Shown here piece by piece: positions 1-8,089 of a DNA stretch of 42,391 nt. The position numbers and the translations under genes are program-made. This stretch comes from a virus. The notes below the pieces were generated by a model. The model made no database searches. It had not been told where the DNA came from and saw only the letters and a list, made by a program, of their open reading frames with translations. Each line of letters starts with the position of its first letter. The stretch's first letter is position 1. Location: IMG/VR virus record IMGVR_UViG_3300032293_001543, positions 1 through 42,391 of that record, one strand, 5' to 3'.

Positions 1-2172
1 AACTGAGGTTACGTTAGCCCCAACGGTTCCAATAGTGCTATTGCTCCTTCTGACCTGAATTGCACCTGTCCCGCTGTTGCTTACTGTGCCCGTAATTGTG
101 CAGTTTGTCAGCGTGACGGCAATAGGGCTATTGGTATTGTAGGTCAGGTTCCCGTTGATGGTTACGCCCGTCAGGTTGGTCGGCGTGGCCTGTGCCACGT
201 TGGCAGTGACCACATTGTTTTGCAGCACCGCACCATTGGAAAGGGTCACAAGGCCTGTTGTCGTGAGATTGCCCGTAAAGGTCGATGATTTCAGCGTCAG
301 GCTCGATGCGTCGGGCACGAAGACCGACGCCGCCGTCGCGTTGATGATGACGTTGCGCGATCCGGCGTTGCCCGTGCCGGTGACAAAGGTTTCGGTTTGC
401 CCTGCGAAGTTGGTGTAGAGGTGATACTTGGCGTAGTCGTAAAGCTCGGCGTTGTTATCGAGGGTGGTGTAAGCCGCCACCGTCGCCATTACCGGCTCGG
501 TAATGGATAAGTCGGGCAGCGCCACGGTAGCGATAGAAAGTGCGCCATTGGCTCGGCATTGGATGCGGTTTTGAGACAAGCCATAAGTGTATCCGATGCC
601 GAAAAAGTCATATTCGTCGTTGGCAGTCTGTCCGTAGTTGGTCGTGACCAATCCACCGGAGCCTGGAGTTGCTGTCGGCGTCAGTGTAGTTACGCCAGCT
701 TGCAACCGCATTTCAATCGTGTTGCTCACGCCGCCCGCTGCCGTCGTGAACAGCATCGTGCGAATGTCGGTGTTATCGAAAAACGGACCGACTCCCGTGT
801 ATTGGCGGACGTTGCGGCGGTTGCCGTCGTCGCTTTCAGCCGCGTAGAACTTGAAGCCCGTGACTGCCGCGCCTGCAAGGTCTTTGGTTGTAAATGAAAC
901 GTCCTGCACGAAATCCGCGATGCCCGACGCCCACGGAGTTACGGCCGTGTTGAGCACGCCGAGACTGCTGCCACCCGTAGAGTTTTTGACCCGTAACCAC
1001 GCCCCGCCCCAGATGTTGATAATCGGGCTTGTGGTTGCAGTCCAGGTGGGTGCGAGAATCACGTTCGGCGCAGCGTCGAATCCGCCGTTGAATGTCGTTT
1101 CCTTCGTGATCGTTCCACATTGCTTGAACGTCACACCCGAAATGGTCGTCGGGAAGGCGTTAAAGAAAATGGCAAAGTTCTCGATCGTGCAGTTTTGAAA
1201 CGTGGTGATACTGCCAGTCCGCATCCAGAAGCGAGCGCCGTTGCCCTTGAGGTGCGCTCCTACGACGTTGAGGCGACCGCCCGTGTCGCAAGCGAAGTTG
1301 TGACGCACGACATACGTGCCACCGGTCAGGTTGGCCGTGCCCGTGCTGGTGATGAAAAATGACGAACCAGTAGTGTTTAATATGTGCTCGCCACCGCCAC
1401 CCGAGGGAGTAGGTCGGCGAGAGAGATAAACAAAATCAGGAGCGTAAATTGTGACGCCATTGACGACCGAACTCAGGTTGGCCGTGAACGTGCCGCTGAC
1501 GCGAATGTCATTGTCGCGCCTTGCTCCGCCGACGGAGTTGTCTTGTTGGTTGTTGAATGCCAGTTTCTCGGTGAGGCCGGGAAGTGTTAGCGTGCCGGTG
1601 ATGTTTAGCTGGGCACCAACTGGAGAGTTGATCACGGCATCCCCGAGCGAGAGATTGTTGACGCCAGCTAGGGTATTGAGAGCGGAGGAGCTTGTGTCTG
1701 TGCCGCTCTGCGTAATGATCGGGTAGGTTTGCGCAAAGTTGAAGGCAGAGTTAGTGACAGCACTTGCAAACACTCGGTCGAGGGTAATGTTTGCCGAATT
1801 TGTTACCGACTGGATAAAGCCGAATTGCGAGCCGACTACAATAATGCGGTTTACCATGTCCGTCGTAAAAACCGTCCCCGAACCTGTGACGGTGGCGCTA
1901 CCCGCAGCGACTGTAATAGTGCCAGTTCCCGCCGTTAGGACGGTTGATGACAATGAGTAGGCAGAAGTGGTGACAGCCGTGTTGAATGCCCGGTCAAGTG
2001 TGATGCTGGTCGCGCTGGCCGCAGCCGTTACAGCTCCCCACTGAGCGCCAACAACAAAGATTTTGCCAATGTCCAGCGCACTAAAGGCCGTGCCTACGCC
2101 TGTAACCGTAGTGCTACCGGCCACCACCGAAACCGTGCCTGCGCCTGCCGTTGTGCCGAGTGCGAATGCCAT
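1..2172 (-). CDS. Tail fibre/adhesin-like structural protein, partial (C-terminus beyond window)
   Basis: Open from an ATG at 2172 to the window edge (724 codons, no stop), so the C-terminus is missing. Residues 10-79 and 82-150 are two imperfect copies of a ~70-residue beta-rich module: both begin G-x-G-T and share TVTGxGTxF, a V-V-G-[AS]-Q stretch and ITLDRxF. The rest is rich in Thr, Asn, Gly and Ser in short alternating strands, with ladder-like NCTI/GVTF repeats around residues 310-360 and again at the visible end, which suggests a right-handed beta-helix. This composition is common in phage tail spikes, fibres and adhesins. It is the last gene visible in the late operon, three bases downstream of the 156-residue beta-rich gene. 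Receptor binding is inferred from composition and position only; no catalytic motif was seen. Confidence 0.6.
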   Translation of the reverse strand, partial: MAFALGTTAGAGTVSVVAGSTTVTGVGTAFSALDIGKIFVVGAQWGAVTAAASATSITLDRAFNTAVTTSAYSLSSTVLTAGTGTITVAAGSATVTGSGTVFTTDMVNRIIVVGSQFGFIQSVTNSANITLDRVFASAVTNSAFNFAQTYPIITQSGTDTSSSALNTLAGVNNLSLGDAVINSPVGAQLNITGTLTLPGLTEKLAFNNQQDNSVGGARRDNDIRVSGTFTANLSSVVNGVTIYAPDFVYLSRRPTPSGGGGEHILNTTGSSFFITSTGTANLTGGTYVVRHNFACDTGGRLNVVGAHLKGNGARFWMRTGSITTFQNCTIENFAIFFNAFPTTISGVTFKQCGTITKETTFNGGFDAAPNVILAPTWTATTSPIINIWGGAWLRVKNSTGGSSLGVLNTAVTPWASGIADFVQDVSFTTKDLAGAAVTGFKFYAAESDDGNRRNVRQYTGVGPFFDNTDIRTMLFTTAAGGVSNTIEMRLQAGVTTLTPTATPGSGGLVTTNYGQTANDEYDFFGIGYTYGLSQNRIQCRANGALSIATVALPDLSITEPVMATVAAYTTLDNNAELYDYAKYHLYTNFAGQTETFVTGTGNAGSRNVIINATAASVFVPDASSLTLKSSTFTGNLTTTGLVTLSNGAVLQNNVVTANVAQATPTNLTGVTINGNLTYNTNSPIAVTLTNCTITGTVSNSGTGAIQVRRSNSTIGTVGANVTSV

Positions 2173-2175
2173 GAC

Positions 2176-2646
2176 TTAGGTGTTCCGTTGGCAGATTTTG
2201 CCGCTGAGTGCGCCGCCGCTGAATGTGGCGTAGAAGGCATCCTCGGCCGCATTGTAAGGGGATGGAACCAGGCGGAATTTCAGGCCGGCGTTGTAGGTGT
2301 ATCGGTAAACCTTGCCTGCCGCTATCGCCTGCACAAAGACCGGGGGCTCTTTCCACTGCATTGCGTTTTGCGTCCATTGCTGGGCGGATCCGCCGCTTTC
2401 CGGCACATCGACAAAAATCACCTGCTCCGGGGGGAGTTCCAGCTCGATGGTTTGCGGCGTTCCGATGCTCACGGATATGCTGGCAGGCTGCCCGACGGTC
2501 ACCTCCACGATTTGCGCGGACGGCTCCTCGATGGAGACTGCAACCGGTTGCGATTCCGTGACGTTGACGCTGATCGTATCGCCATCAACTACGGCCACCG
2601 TAACGGGGGTGGCGTTGACCACCGTTAATTCAATCGGATCGCTCAT
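2176..2646 (-). CDS. Beta-rich phage structural protein (156 aa)
   Basis: ATG at 2646 overlaps the stop of the upstream 120-residue gene (ATGA). Longer versions of this frame only run back over that gene. The first ~95 residues are alternating Val/Ile/Thr strands (VTVAVVDGDTISVNV, VAVSIEEPSAQIVEV), a pattern often seen in short tail or fibre-associated proteins. The C-terminal ~60 residues are different, with Trp, Tyr and Phe (QWTQNAMQWKEPPVF, KVYRYTYNAGLKFRLVP), and could be a separate small domain. It lies between two other putative tail genes and is probably translationally coupled to its upstream neighbour. No specific family is recognised. Role in the virion is inferred from context. Confidence 0.55.
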   Translation of the reverse strand: MSDPIELTVVNATPVTVAVVDGDTISVNVTESQPVAVSIEEPSAQIVEVTVGQPASISVSIGTPQTIELELPPEQVIFVDVPESGGSAQQWTQNAMQWKEPPVFVQAIAAGKVYRYTYNAGLKFRLVPSPYNAAEDAFYATFSGGALSGKICQRNT

Positions 2647-3005
2647 TCGTTTGCGGTGATTGACTTGGTGACCGTTTGGGTTCCGCTGAGGAGCGTTGTT
2701 TTTTCCTGCGCGGCTCCCAGCCATGCCTCCATGTCGTAATAGAGGACGCCTAGCGGCCAGTTTTTCGTCAGCGTGTGGGATACCGACTGGATGTTGACCA
2801 CATTGCTGCCTGCCCCGGTGATCGTGGCGTTTGCGCCCGCTCCGGCCGTGTCCCACGCGGCGATCAGGTTTCCGTCCGCGTCGCGGATTTCCATTTTGGC
2901 GCGGGAGCAGACGAGGGGGCTTCCGCCCACCGTGATGGTCGCGATGTTCCTGGCCTTGAAGGTGTCGCCTTGCTTGATGTCTGGGAGATTGTAGGTAGCG
3001 GACAT
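2643..3005 (-). CDS. Putative baseplate/tail accessory protein (120 aa, BppU-like start)
   Basis: Starts at ATG 3005 and ends in a four-base overlap with the next gene. The opening DIKQGDTFKARNIATITVGG followed by a strand-rich body with MEIRDADGNLIAAWDT resembles the N-terminal domain of BppU-type baseplate upper proteins, which begin with a QGDT/RGDT strand and describe a material derivative of the form 'no G xxx G in xx R'. The similarity is by pattern only. The protein is soluble-looking, with no signal peptide or membrane segment. It sits downstream of the holin-like and hydrolase genes and upstream of the tail/fibre genes, so a structural tail role is more likely than an enzymatic one. 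It could also be a fibre chaperone. Confidence 0.45.
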   Translation of the reverse strand: MSATYNLPDIKQGDTFKARNIATITVGGSPLVCSRAKMEIRDADGNLIAAWDTAGAGANATITGAGSNVVNIQSVSHTLTKNWPLGVLYYDMEAWLGAAQEKTTLLSGTQTVTKSITANE

Positions 3006-3027
3006 GATTGCGGTGTCGGGGGGTGGG

Positions 3028-3294
3028 TCATTTCCAGAATCTCATGATGAGCGAAAGCGCGATGCCCCCGATCAGGTTGAGAATGATTATCCCGCCCATG
3101 AAGCGGGATTGGTTGTCCTCCAGGCTGCGCACGCGGTCGGCCAGCTCGTCGTGCCGGTGCTGCGGCGCGAACTCGCTGCGGATCTTGGATATCTCCTCCA
3201 GCACGCGGTCGAGCCGGTCGGTGTTCGCGGCGATGCTTTCCTTCACATCGGCTCGCCATTCCCGCGATAATTCCGCTATTTCCGAGTCGCTCAT
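3028..3294 (-). CDS. Holin-like small membrane protein with coiled coil (88 aa)
   Basis: ATG at 3294 overlaps the stop of the hydrolase gene (ATGA), which fixes the start. Residues 1-60 are charged and heptad-like (EIAELSREWRADVKESIAAN, LDRVLEEISKIR, LADRVRSLEDNQSRF) and predict a coiled coil. Residues about 64-84 (GGIIILNLIGGIALSLIM) form one transmembrane helix close to the C-terminus. A cytoplasmic coiled coil followed by a single C-terminal membrane helix is the architecture of XhlA-type haemolysin/holin accessory proteins. Its coupling to a lipase-like gene supports a lysis role. Other small tail-anchored phage proteins, such as spanin or tail-assembly membrane proteins, have the same outline, so the call is tentative. 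Confidence 0.5.
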   Translation of the reverse strand: MSDSEIAELSREWRADVKESIAANTDRLDRVLEEISKIRSEFAPQHRHDELADRVRSLEDNQSRFMGGIIILNLIGGIALSLIMRFWK

Positions 3295-3866
3295 ATCGTA
3301 TTTGCCCAAATGGTTAGTTCCTCCTTCACGAGCGCGAACCATTCGCCCGCATGGTCGATTTCGGTGTGCGTGAACCTGAGATCTATCGGCGGCGCGATCA
3401 CCGTATCCGGGCTTGTGGCGATCAGGTCATGCCCGTGCGGCCTGTTGACCCGCTGGCGGACGCTGGCCACGCGCTTGACGCTGCGGGGCACTTTGATCTT
3501 GGCAAACCGGCTGATGGCGCGGAAGGCGAGCGGCTGCGCTGCGTTGATGCGCGGCAGCCATGACGGGCGGTAAACGGGATCGCAGGCCAGCCAGAGGTCA
3601 ACGTCGATCCCCAGGGCGTAGCATTTTTCCGCAAAATCACACGCCGCCGCTTGGCCGTGGGAGTAGCTCACCATCGCCACCCGCTCGATGCGCTGGCGAG
3701 CGAGTAAAGACGCAAGATCCTTGGTGTTCGCCGTCCATTGGCGCGGCCAGTCGGTCGTGATCCCGCTACCGGAAAAAAGGCGGATCACCTGCCAGTAAAG
3801 ATCCTCCGTGCCAGTCCGCTTTTCGGATGACTCGGTGAAGCCTTGGAAGGTGACGATTGCTTTCAT
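3291..3866 (-). CDS. Alpha/beta-hydrolase (esterase/lipase-like), possible lysis enzyme
   Basis: 191 residues from ATG 3866. It opens with a strand (MKAIVTFQGF) and carries a nucleophile-elbow sequence V-S-Y-S-H-G-Q-A-A-A near residues 66-75, matching the G/S-x-S-x-G pattern of serine alpha/beta hydrolases. A following strand ends in LWLACDPVYRP near residue 94, a plausible acid position, and a late His lies in RFTHTEIDHAGEW near residues 165-177. The lid and fold are compact, as in cutinase- or LysB-size enzymes. It is translationally coupled to a holin-like gene. In mycobacteriophages a hydrolase next to the holin (LysB) cleaves outer-envelope lipid esters; a comparable envelope-lipid role is an inference here. 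The substrate is unknown, and no peptidoglycan hydrolase was found in the window. Confidence 0.6.
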   Translation of the reverse strand: MKAIVTFQGFTESSEKRTGTEDLYWQVIRLFSGSGITTDWPRQWTANTKDLASLLARQRIERVAMVSYSHGQAAACDFAEKCYALGIDVDLWLACDPVYRPSWLPRINAAQPLAFRAISRFAKIKVPRSVKRVASVRQRVNRPHGHDLIATSPDTVIAPPIDLRFTHTEIDHAGEWFALVKEELTIWANTI

Positions 3867-3878
3867 TGTGGTAATTGC

Positions 3879-5327
3879 TTAGCTTGCCGTTGCAGGAACA
3901 ACCGTCGCTCTCACCGTCGTCATAGTCACATCACCCAGAGCGGTTCCCTGAACATTGAGGCTGAAAGTTGTAAATGTTCCCCCACGGTTTACCGGGACAT
4001 AGGCCATCTTGCGCCCTGTCTGCTCTGTCCAGAAATCGAAGATAAACGCCTCAGAAATCCCTGTGAGACTGTGGCGGTAGGTTTTCAGTTCCCACACGCC
4101 GCCATTCTGCGTGATGTCTCCAGAGTCGAATCGGACACCACCCGCCTCGTTAACCTGGAATCTCTTGGTGTTTCCGTTCGCTCCGAGAAATCCAGCATAA
4201 TGGCATTCTTCCCGCCATCCGGTTGGAAGGTTTGTGATGCGATGCAAGCCACGGAACGTTGTGGATAGGGACGCTGATACCGGGCTTTGAAGCACGGCGT
4301 TAAAAGTGTGGGGAAATGCTAGCGCAACGACCCCCGGATTATTGCCCGGAATAGTTGTGGCACGGATCAAGCCTTCGATGTATGCGCCCCCTCCGGTGTA
4401 AGTGTTACCGGAAACCGCCGCGCCCCCAACACGCAGAGTTTCGTTGCGGTTTGCGGCTGCATGTCCCACAAATGCGGCGGCGGGCTGGATGTCGATCTTG
4501 TTCGGGTAAGAGGCAGGAACATTGCCGTCGAACGCCGAAGTTTTCTCGCTGGTGTTGTCGAGTTTTATGCCCTTCGCATTCCCCCACATCCGATGCAACA
4601 CGGTGTAGCAGCGGACAGTTGGATCGGGTTGCCCTGCGAATGGGGTGATGTTTAGCTGGAAATAAAAGAATGTCTTTGGCGAACCTATCCTGCCCGGAAA
4701 CGCGGTGCTTTGGTATCGCACCGTTTTGCCAAACGCCGTGACTTCATAGATGTCGCCTTTCGCCCATACTTTCACCAGCGTCCTCATGCCGACTGACGGC
4801 CTTGCTGGAAGGAAACCTACCGTGTTGGTGGAAATCTGGTTAATTGCTGTCGATTGTTGGAAATGGCTGATTGCCATTGCGCCGCTCAACGCAATGTTGC
4901 TGTGAATGCCGCCTGCTGGATTGATGTTTCCGGGGTCGGTTACAACCGCCGACTCCTTGTGAGTTAGGGTAAATCCGGTGCCACTGCCCACTTCCGATGA
5001 TTCGGGGGGGCGGCGCACCTCGATGTCGAAATACATCTCAAGTTCCGCGTCCGGGGTGTTGAAAGAGAAACCGAGATAATTGTTGGAATTAACCGGACAG
5101 CGCAACGCTCCATCCTCAATAAACATGCTGCCAGCAGCGTCACCGTTGAATGACTGCCTGTAAGCCAAACCGTCACTCACCAGTGGCGTTGTAACCATGT
5201 GCCCGATTTGGTAGCCGTTGGCATATCTGGAAAAGTCGTCGTAAAATCCGATGCTGCTGCGGAGTGCAGTGGCAGCAATCTGCTCGGAAATTTCGGCATC
5301 ACTAAGCGGAGTTTTCGGGAGTAACAT
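3879..5327 (-). CDS. Phage structural protein, possible tail/fibre with lectin-like fold (482 aa)
   Basis: ATG at 5327, 12 bases after the stop of the 97-residue gene. The short helical N-terminus (LSDAEISEQIAATALRSSI) is followed by a long beta-rich body with spaced aromatic residues, for example FYDDFSRYANGY, YLGFSFNTPDAELEMYFDIE and VKVWAKGDIYEVTAFGKTVRY. The alternation of strands with exposed aromatics resembles a concanavalin/laminin-G-type jelly roll, as used in carbohydrate-binding tail proteins. No protease, muramidase or depolymerase motif was seen. Its position after portal and the decoration-like gene and before the lysis pair favours a virion protein. A capsid role cannot be excluded because no other major capsid candidate lies in the window. 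Confidence 0.5.
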   Translation of the reverse strand: MLLPKTPLSDAEISEQIAATALRSSIGFYDDFSRYANGYQIGHMVTTPLVSDGLAYRQSFNGDAAGSMFIEDGALRCPVNSNNYLGFSFNTPDAELEMYFDIEVRRPPESSEVGSGTGFTLTHKESAVVTDPGNINPAGGIHSNIALSGAMAISHFQQSTAINQISTNTVGFLPARPSVGMRTLVKVWAKGDIYEVTAFGKTVRYQSTAFPGRIGSPKTFFYFQLNITPFAGQPDPTVRCYTVLHRMWGNAKGIKLDNTSEKTSAFDGNVPASYPNKIDIQPAAAFVGHAAANRNETLRVGGAAVSGNTYTGGGAYIEGLIRATTIPGNNPGVVALAFPHTFNAVLQSPVSASLSTTFRGLHRITNLPTGWREECHYAGFLGANGNTKRFQVNEAGGVRFDSGDITQNGGVWELKTYRHSLTGISEAFIFDFWTEQTGRKMAYVPVNRGGTFTTFSLNVQGTALGDVTMTTVRATVVPATAS

Positions 5328-5339
5328 GGCGGGAAATGG

Positions 5340-5633
5340 TTAGTATTTGCGCTCAACGAGGATGGCGGCGATGGCGGTTCCGGCTCCGGCGGCGGAGACG
5401 GTGAGGCGGAGCTCCGAGGAGGGGGCGAGGAACAGTTGCTCGGCTCCGGCGGTGAACGCGCCGCCTATCACGGAGTCGTAAACGCCGGCCTGAACCGTGC
5501 TGCGCGTGGTCATCGTGACGGTCGCGCCGTCGAACGTGCCCTTGAGCGCGAAGAGGTATTCTTTCCCGGCCTCGACCGGGATGTTTGTCGATCCGTTCGC
5601 CGTGAGGAGGGGGATGTTGATGGGGGTGTCCAT
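5340..5633 (-). CDS. Small Ig-like/decoration-type structural protein (97 aa)
   Basis: ATG at 5633 gives 97 residues; longer versions of the frame run antisense-like, Arg-rich sequence through the portal gene and were discarded. The protein is almost all beta strand (INIPLLTANGSTNIPVEAGK, YLFALKGTFDGATVTMTTR, SELRLTVSAAGAGTAIAAIL), a single compact Ig-like or jelly-roll module of the size of capsid decoration or head-fibre proteins. It follows the portal gene by 11 bases. The recurrent 16-bp element lies 32 bases upstream of its start, inside the end of portal, so it may have its own promoter. High separate expression would suit a decoration protein, but that is inference. Confidence 0.5.
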   Translation of the reverse strand: MDTPINIPLLTANGSTNIPVEAGKEYLFALKGTFDGATVTMTTRSTVQAGVYDSVIGGAFTAGAEQLFLAPSSELRLTVSAAGAGTAIAAILVERKY

Positions 5634-5644
5634 ATGCGTGGAGG

Positions 5645-7735
5645 TTAGGTGATGGGCTGCGCGTCGGATACGGGCGCAATGCCCGTGTCGGCGGTTTGCT
5701 GTTGTGCCGGGGCGGCGGGGTCTTGGAGCATTCCGGCCTGCACGAGCGCCTGCTGCACGACCGGCGCGATGTCCGGCGGCATGAGGGCGAGGATGCCTTC
5801 CGGGTCTGCGGTGGCCTGCCGGATGATGTCCTCCGCATTGTGGAAGCCGACGGCGGAAAGCGCCTGCACGAAGGCGTAGCGGACGGCGGCTTTCTCCACT
5901 TCCGGCACCTGGATCCACTGCATGACGATGGCAATCGCGGTCTGGGCGCTCTCCAGTTTCTTCATGTTCTGGGATTGGGTGAGTGTCAGCGCAACGTTGG
6001 CTCGCAGCCCGAGAACCTTTTCCGCGTCGATCTCCAGAAGCACGGCTTCCCTCCCCTCCCCCCATGAGAAGGCTTCGTTTACCTCCTGGTTGGCGCAGAG
6101 GAGCAACACGTCGTATTCCACGATGGCGCGGATGTCCTCGGTCTGCTCGGAAACGGGGGATTTCACGATGGTTGCGCCGCGCGATTGGAGGTCTTTTACT
6201 CCGGTGGCCGTGTTGGCGTTGGGCACGCCTTTGAGCTCCCCTTGCGCGGCGGATGTGATGCCGCTCCGCATCTGCACCATCTGGAGCTGGGAGTTGAGGA
6301 GCATTTCCGCCCGCCCGTTCGTGTCCGGTGCGGCGGTGAACTGGATCGCGTCCTGGATCGTGCTGCCCTCGGCGAGGCGCATGGGGGTTTGCGGATCCGG
6401 CGCGATCTCGTTTTTTCCCTCGTCCTCGTCCGCCAGCGCGGAGGGCTGGTAGGCGGTGTAAACGTGCGCGTTGTAGCGGTTCCGGTAGGTGATGAGGTTG
6501 TATTGCCGGTCAATCGCATTGTTCGGCTTCTCGTATTTCTCGAAGTATCCCATCCCGAAGATGCGGGAAGGCTTGCGGTTGATGCGGATGGGAAAGACCG
6601 GGAGGATGCCGCCGGGGGTGACGTTGGCGAGGTAATCGACGGAAAAGAGGACGTTCAGATCCGGCGCAAAGATCGCATGGATACAGATCGGTTTTTGTCC
6701 CGGCTTGGGAGCGCAGCGGACGTATCCTTCGATCAGGGTGATGATCGGGTTCCCCTCCCGCTCCGGGTGGATGTCCTGTCCGGGCTCCGTCTCGTTGCGG
6801 TGATCCTTCGCCACTCCCGGCGCTCCCAGTATCGCCATGAGCGTGGGCGCATGCTCCGGGGCGATCTTGTAGCGCTCCATGAGATCGAGCAGACCCATGC
6901 GGAATTTCAGGAAAACATCCGTGCGGAGAAGCGAGAGATCGGGCGCGGTCGTCTCAAAGGCGATGTCGCGGTAATCGATGAGGTCGTTGACCACGTTCGC
7001 ATAGACGGTGCGGGTGTCCTCGATGATGGTTTGCTTCCACTCCATCTGCTCGGCGGAGACGCCCATGGCTTCCAGCTCCTCCACGGTGGTGACGTAAGCG
7101 CCGGACTTCCCCTTGATTTTCTGCCCCGGCTCCGCGCCGAGATCCGTCCACACGGCCACGTTGGCGACTTTCTCGAACGTCTCCACCTCCCGCAGGTGGG
7201 AGGCTTTCACGAAGGCCGTTCCGCCCCATGTGGAGACTTTCAGCGCATCGATGAGCGCCGGTTCCGCGTTGGACTGGTTGATCTTCCATTGCGAGAACTT
7301 GGAAAGCACGTCGGCAAGATCCGCATCGCTCTTCCCTTCCGGCGTTGCGGCGAGCCATGGGCGCGTCCCGAAGATGTCATCCTTCACCTGGGCGAAGTGG
7401 AAATCCGCGAAGCTGGCCACCACGCCGAGCGATTCGTTCTGCGAGCCGAAGATGTCAACCACGCTGGACTTGTTCACCTCGTCCTTGGCCTGCTCCCTGT
7501 CCTGGTAGTTCTCCTCGGACATGCGCTCCCACTTCGCCATCTGGCCGCGCCAGCCGCCCATGTTGCCATCGAGGGCGCTGTAACGCTCGGTGAGGTGGCG
7601 CATGAGCCATGTGCGCTCGGTGGCGGTAAGCCGCTTGGCCAGAGGCGTGTTGTTGCCGGTGACGCTGAGGAATTTCTTCCGGGTGGATTCCCCCGCTTGG
7701 AAATCCATGTCCTTGGCAGGTAAAACTTCACTCAT
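5645..7735 (-). CDS. Phage portal protein (head-tail connector)
   Basis: 696 residues from ATG 7735 (MSEVLPAKDM); in-frame ATGs at 7759 and 7780 are possible alternatives and none has a clear Shine-Dalgarno. Portal rings (12-mers) form the DNA entry pore for the terminase motor. Supporting features are the long alpha-beta N-terminal domain with SVVDIFGSQNESLGVVASFA and LVSTW/GGTAFVKASHLREVE-type segments, the central WTDLGAEPG and YRDIAFETTAPDLS strands, and the C-terminal helical part with GITSAAQGELKGVPNANTATG and SEQTEDIRAIVEYDV, typical of P22-like and related large portals. The Gln/Ala/Pro-rich tail (residues ~660-690) may be a barrel extension. It is separated from terminase by the giant gene, which is unusual. 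Copies of the 16-bp element sit both upstream of and within it. Confidence 0.8.
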   Translation of the reverse strand: MSEVLPAKDMDFQAGESTRKKFLSVTGNNTPLAKRLTATERTWLMRHLTERYSALDGNMGGWRGQMAKWERMSEENYQDREQAKDEVNKSSVVDIFGSQNESLGVVASFADFHFAQVKDDIFGTRPWLAATPEGKSDADLADVLSKFSQWKINQSNAEPALIDALKVSTWGGTAFVKASHLREVETFEKVANVAVWTDLGAEPGQKIKGKSGAYVTTVEELEAMGVSAEQMEWKQTIIEDTRTVYANVVNDLIDYRDIAFETTAPDLSLLRTDVFLKFRMGLLDLMERYKIAPEHAPTLMAILGAPGVAKDHRNETEPGQDIHPEREGNPIITLIEGYVRCAPKPGQKPICIHAIFAPDLNVLFSVDYLANVTPGGILPVFPIRINRKPSRIFGMGYFEKYEKPNNAIDRQYNLITYRNRYNAHVYTAYQPSALADEDEGKNEIAPDPQTPMRLAEGSTIQDAIQFTAAPDTNGRAEMLLNSQLQMVQMRSGITSAAQGELKGVPNANTATGVKDLQSRGATIVKSPVSEQTEDIRAIVEYDVLLLCANQEVNEAFSWGEGREAVLLEIDAEKVLGLRANVALTLTQSQNMKKLESAQTAIAIVMQWIQVPEVEKAAVRYAFVQALSAVGFHNAEDIIRQATADPEGILALMPPDIAPVVQQALVQAGMLQDPAAPAQQQTADTGIAPVSDAQPIT
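5666..5681 (-). promoter_or_regulatory. Recurrent 16-bp element, copy 1 (upstream of the 97-aa gene)
   Basis: GGATACGGGCGCAATG on the plus strand (CATTGCGCCCGTATCC in the direction of transcription), 32 bases before ATG 5633. It lies within the last codons of portal, where it encodes part of TGIAPVSD. On the minus strand the element is flanked so that ACGGGC and GCCCGT form a 6-bp stem over a 5-base loop. Identical or near-identical copies occur at 7767, 27478 and 30178, all upstream of minus-strand genes. It does not look like a sigma-70 promoter. As this copy is coding, chance contributes more here than at the other sites. Confidence 0.4.
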
Positions 7736-7766
7736 GGCGGGATGATTGCCACAAGCCATCCCGTGA

Positions 7767-7782
7767 TGATACGGGCGCAATG
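7767..7782 (-). promoter_or_regulatory. Recurrent 16-bp element, copy 2 (upstream of portal)
   Basis: TGATACGGGCGCAATG, matching copy 1 at 15 of 16 positions, 31 bases before portal ATG 7735. Just downstream, in the transcribed direction, CGGGATG and CATCCCG (7-bp arms) form a hairpin ending next to the start codon. The string CGGGATGGC after the element is also present after copy 3, so the conserved block extends beyond 16 bp. The region is intergenic between the divergent portal and DnaA-C-like genes, so the element could serve either gene. Confidence 0.5.
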
Positions 7783-7821
7783 TCCTTGCGGGAGCTGCGA
7801 CTAGATGCTACGGAAACCCGT

Positions 7822-8070
7822 ATGAAAAAAGCGCCGCCGATTCCAGCGAGTGTGAAAGAGAAAATCCGGGATCGGGTTTACGCGCTGGCGGCGGAGCATC
7901 GGATACCGCCCGTTTTCATCACGGCGCATGTCCGGGTGTCAAAGGCGGTCGAGGCGCGGAATACGCTGATGGTGGCGTGCATCACCGAATACGGGCTGGC
8001 ACGCTATCAGGTGGCGGAGATCTTCGGGCGGGATCGCCGGAGGATCAGGCGGAGCGTGCTTGGGGTTTGA
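7822..8070 (+). CDS. DnaA C-terminal-like (domain IV) DNA-binding protein, 82 aa
   Basis: Plus-strand gene between the convergent end of the giant gene and the divergent portal. ATG 7822 (MKKAPPIPAS, preceded by GGA seven bases away) is preferred over an in-frame ATG at 7780. The C-terminal half reads VEARNTLMVACITEYGLARY, then QVAEIFGRDRRRIRRSV. It aligns by pattern with the DnaA domain IV helix-turn-helix, where the A-R-x-x-x-M helix precedes a GRDHSTV-type recognition helix. The DnaA ATPase domains are absent. Small DnaA-C-like proteins occur in phages and probably bind DNA. It is the only plus-strand gene in the first 39 kb, so it may regulate the adjacent late genes or mark a replication-related site. 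Function is inferred. Confidence 0.6.
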   Translation: MKKAPPIPASVKEKIRDRVYALAAEHRIPPVFITAHVRVSKAVEARNTLMVACITEYGLARYQVAEIFGRDRRRIRRSVLGV

Positions 8071-8089
8071 ATGAAGCGCGGGAGCAAGG

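Noticed and set aside
6185-7723. Long plus-strand reading frame (512 codons) opposite portal
   Set aside because: It is antisense to a clear portal gene, its product is Arg/Leu/His/Gly-rich as expected from GC-rich shadow translation, and it has no recognisable domain.
7780-7821. Earlier start (ATG 7780) for the DnaA-C-like gene
   Set aside because: It falls in the conserved 16-bp element and adds 14 residues of atypical composition; ATG 7822 has a better upstream GGA and protein start.
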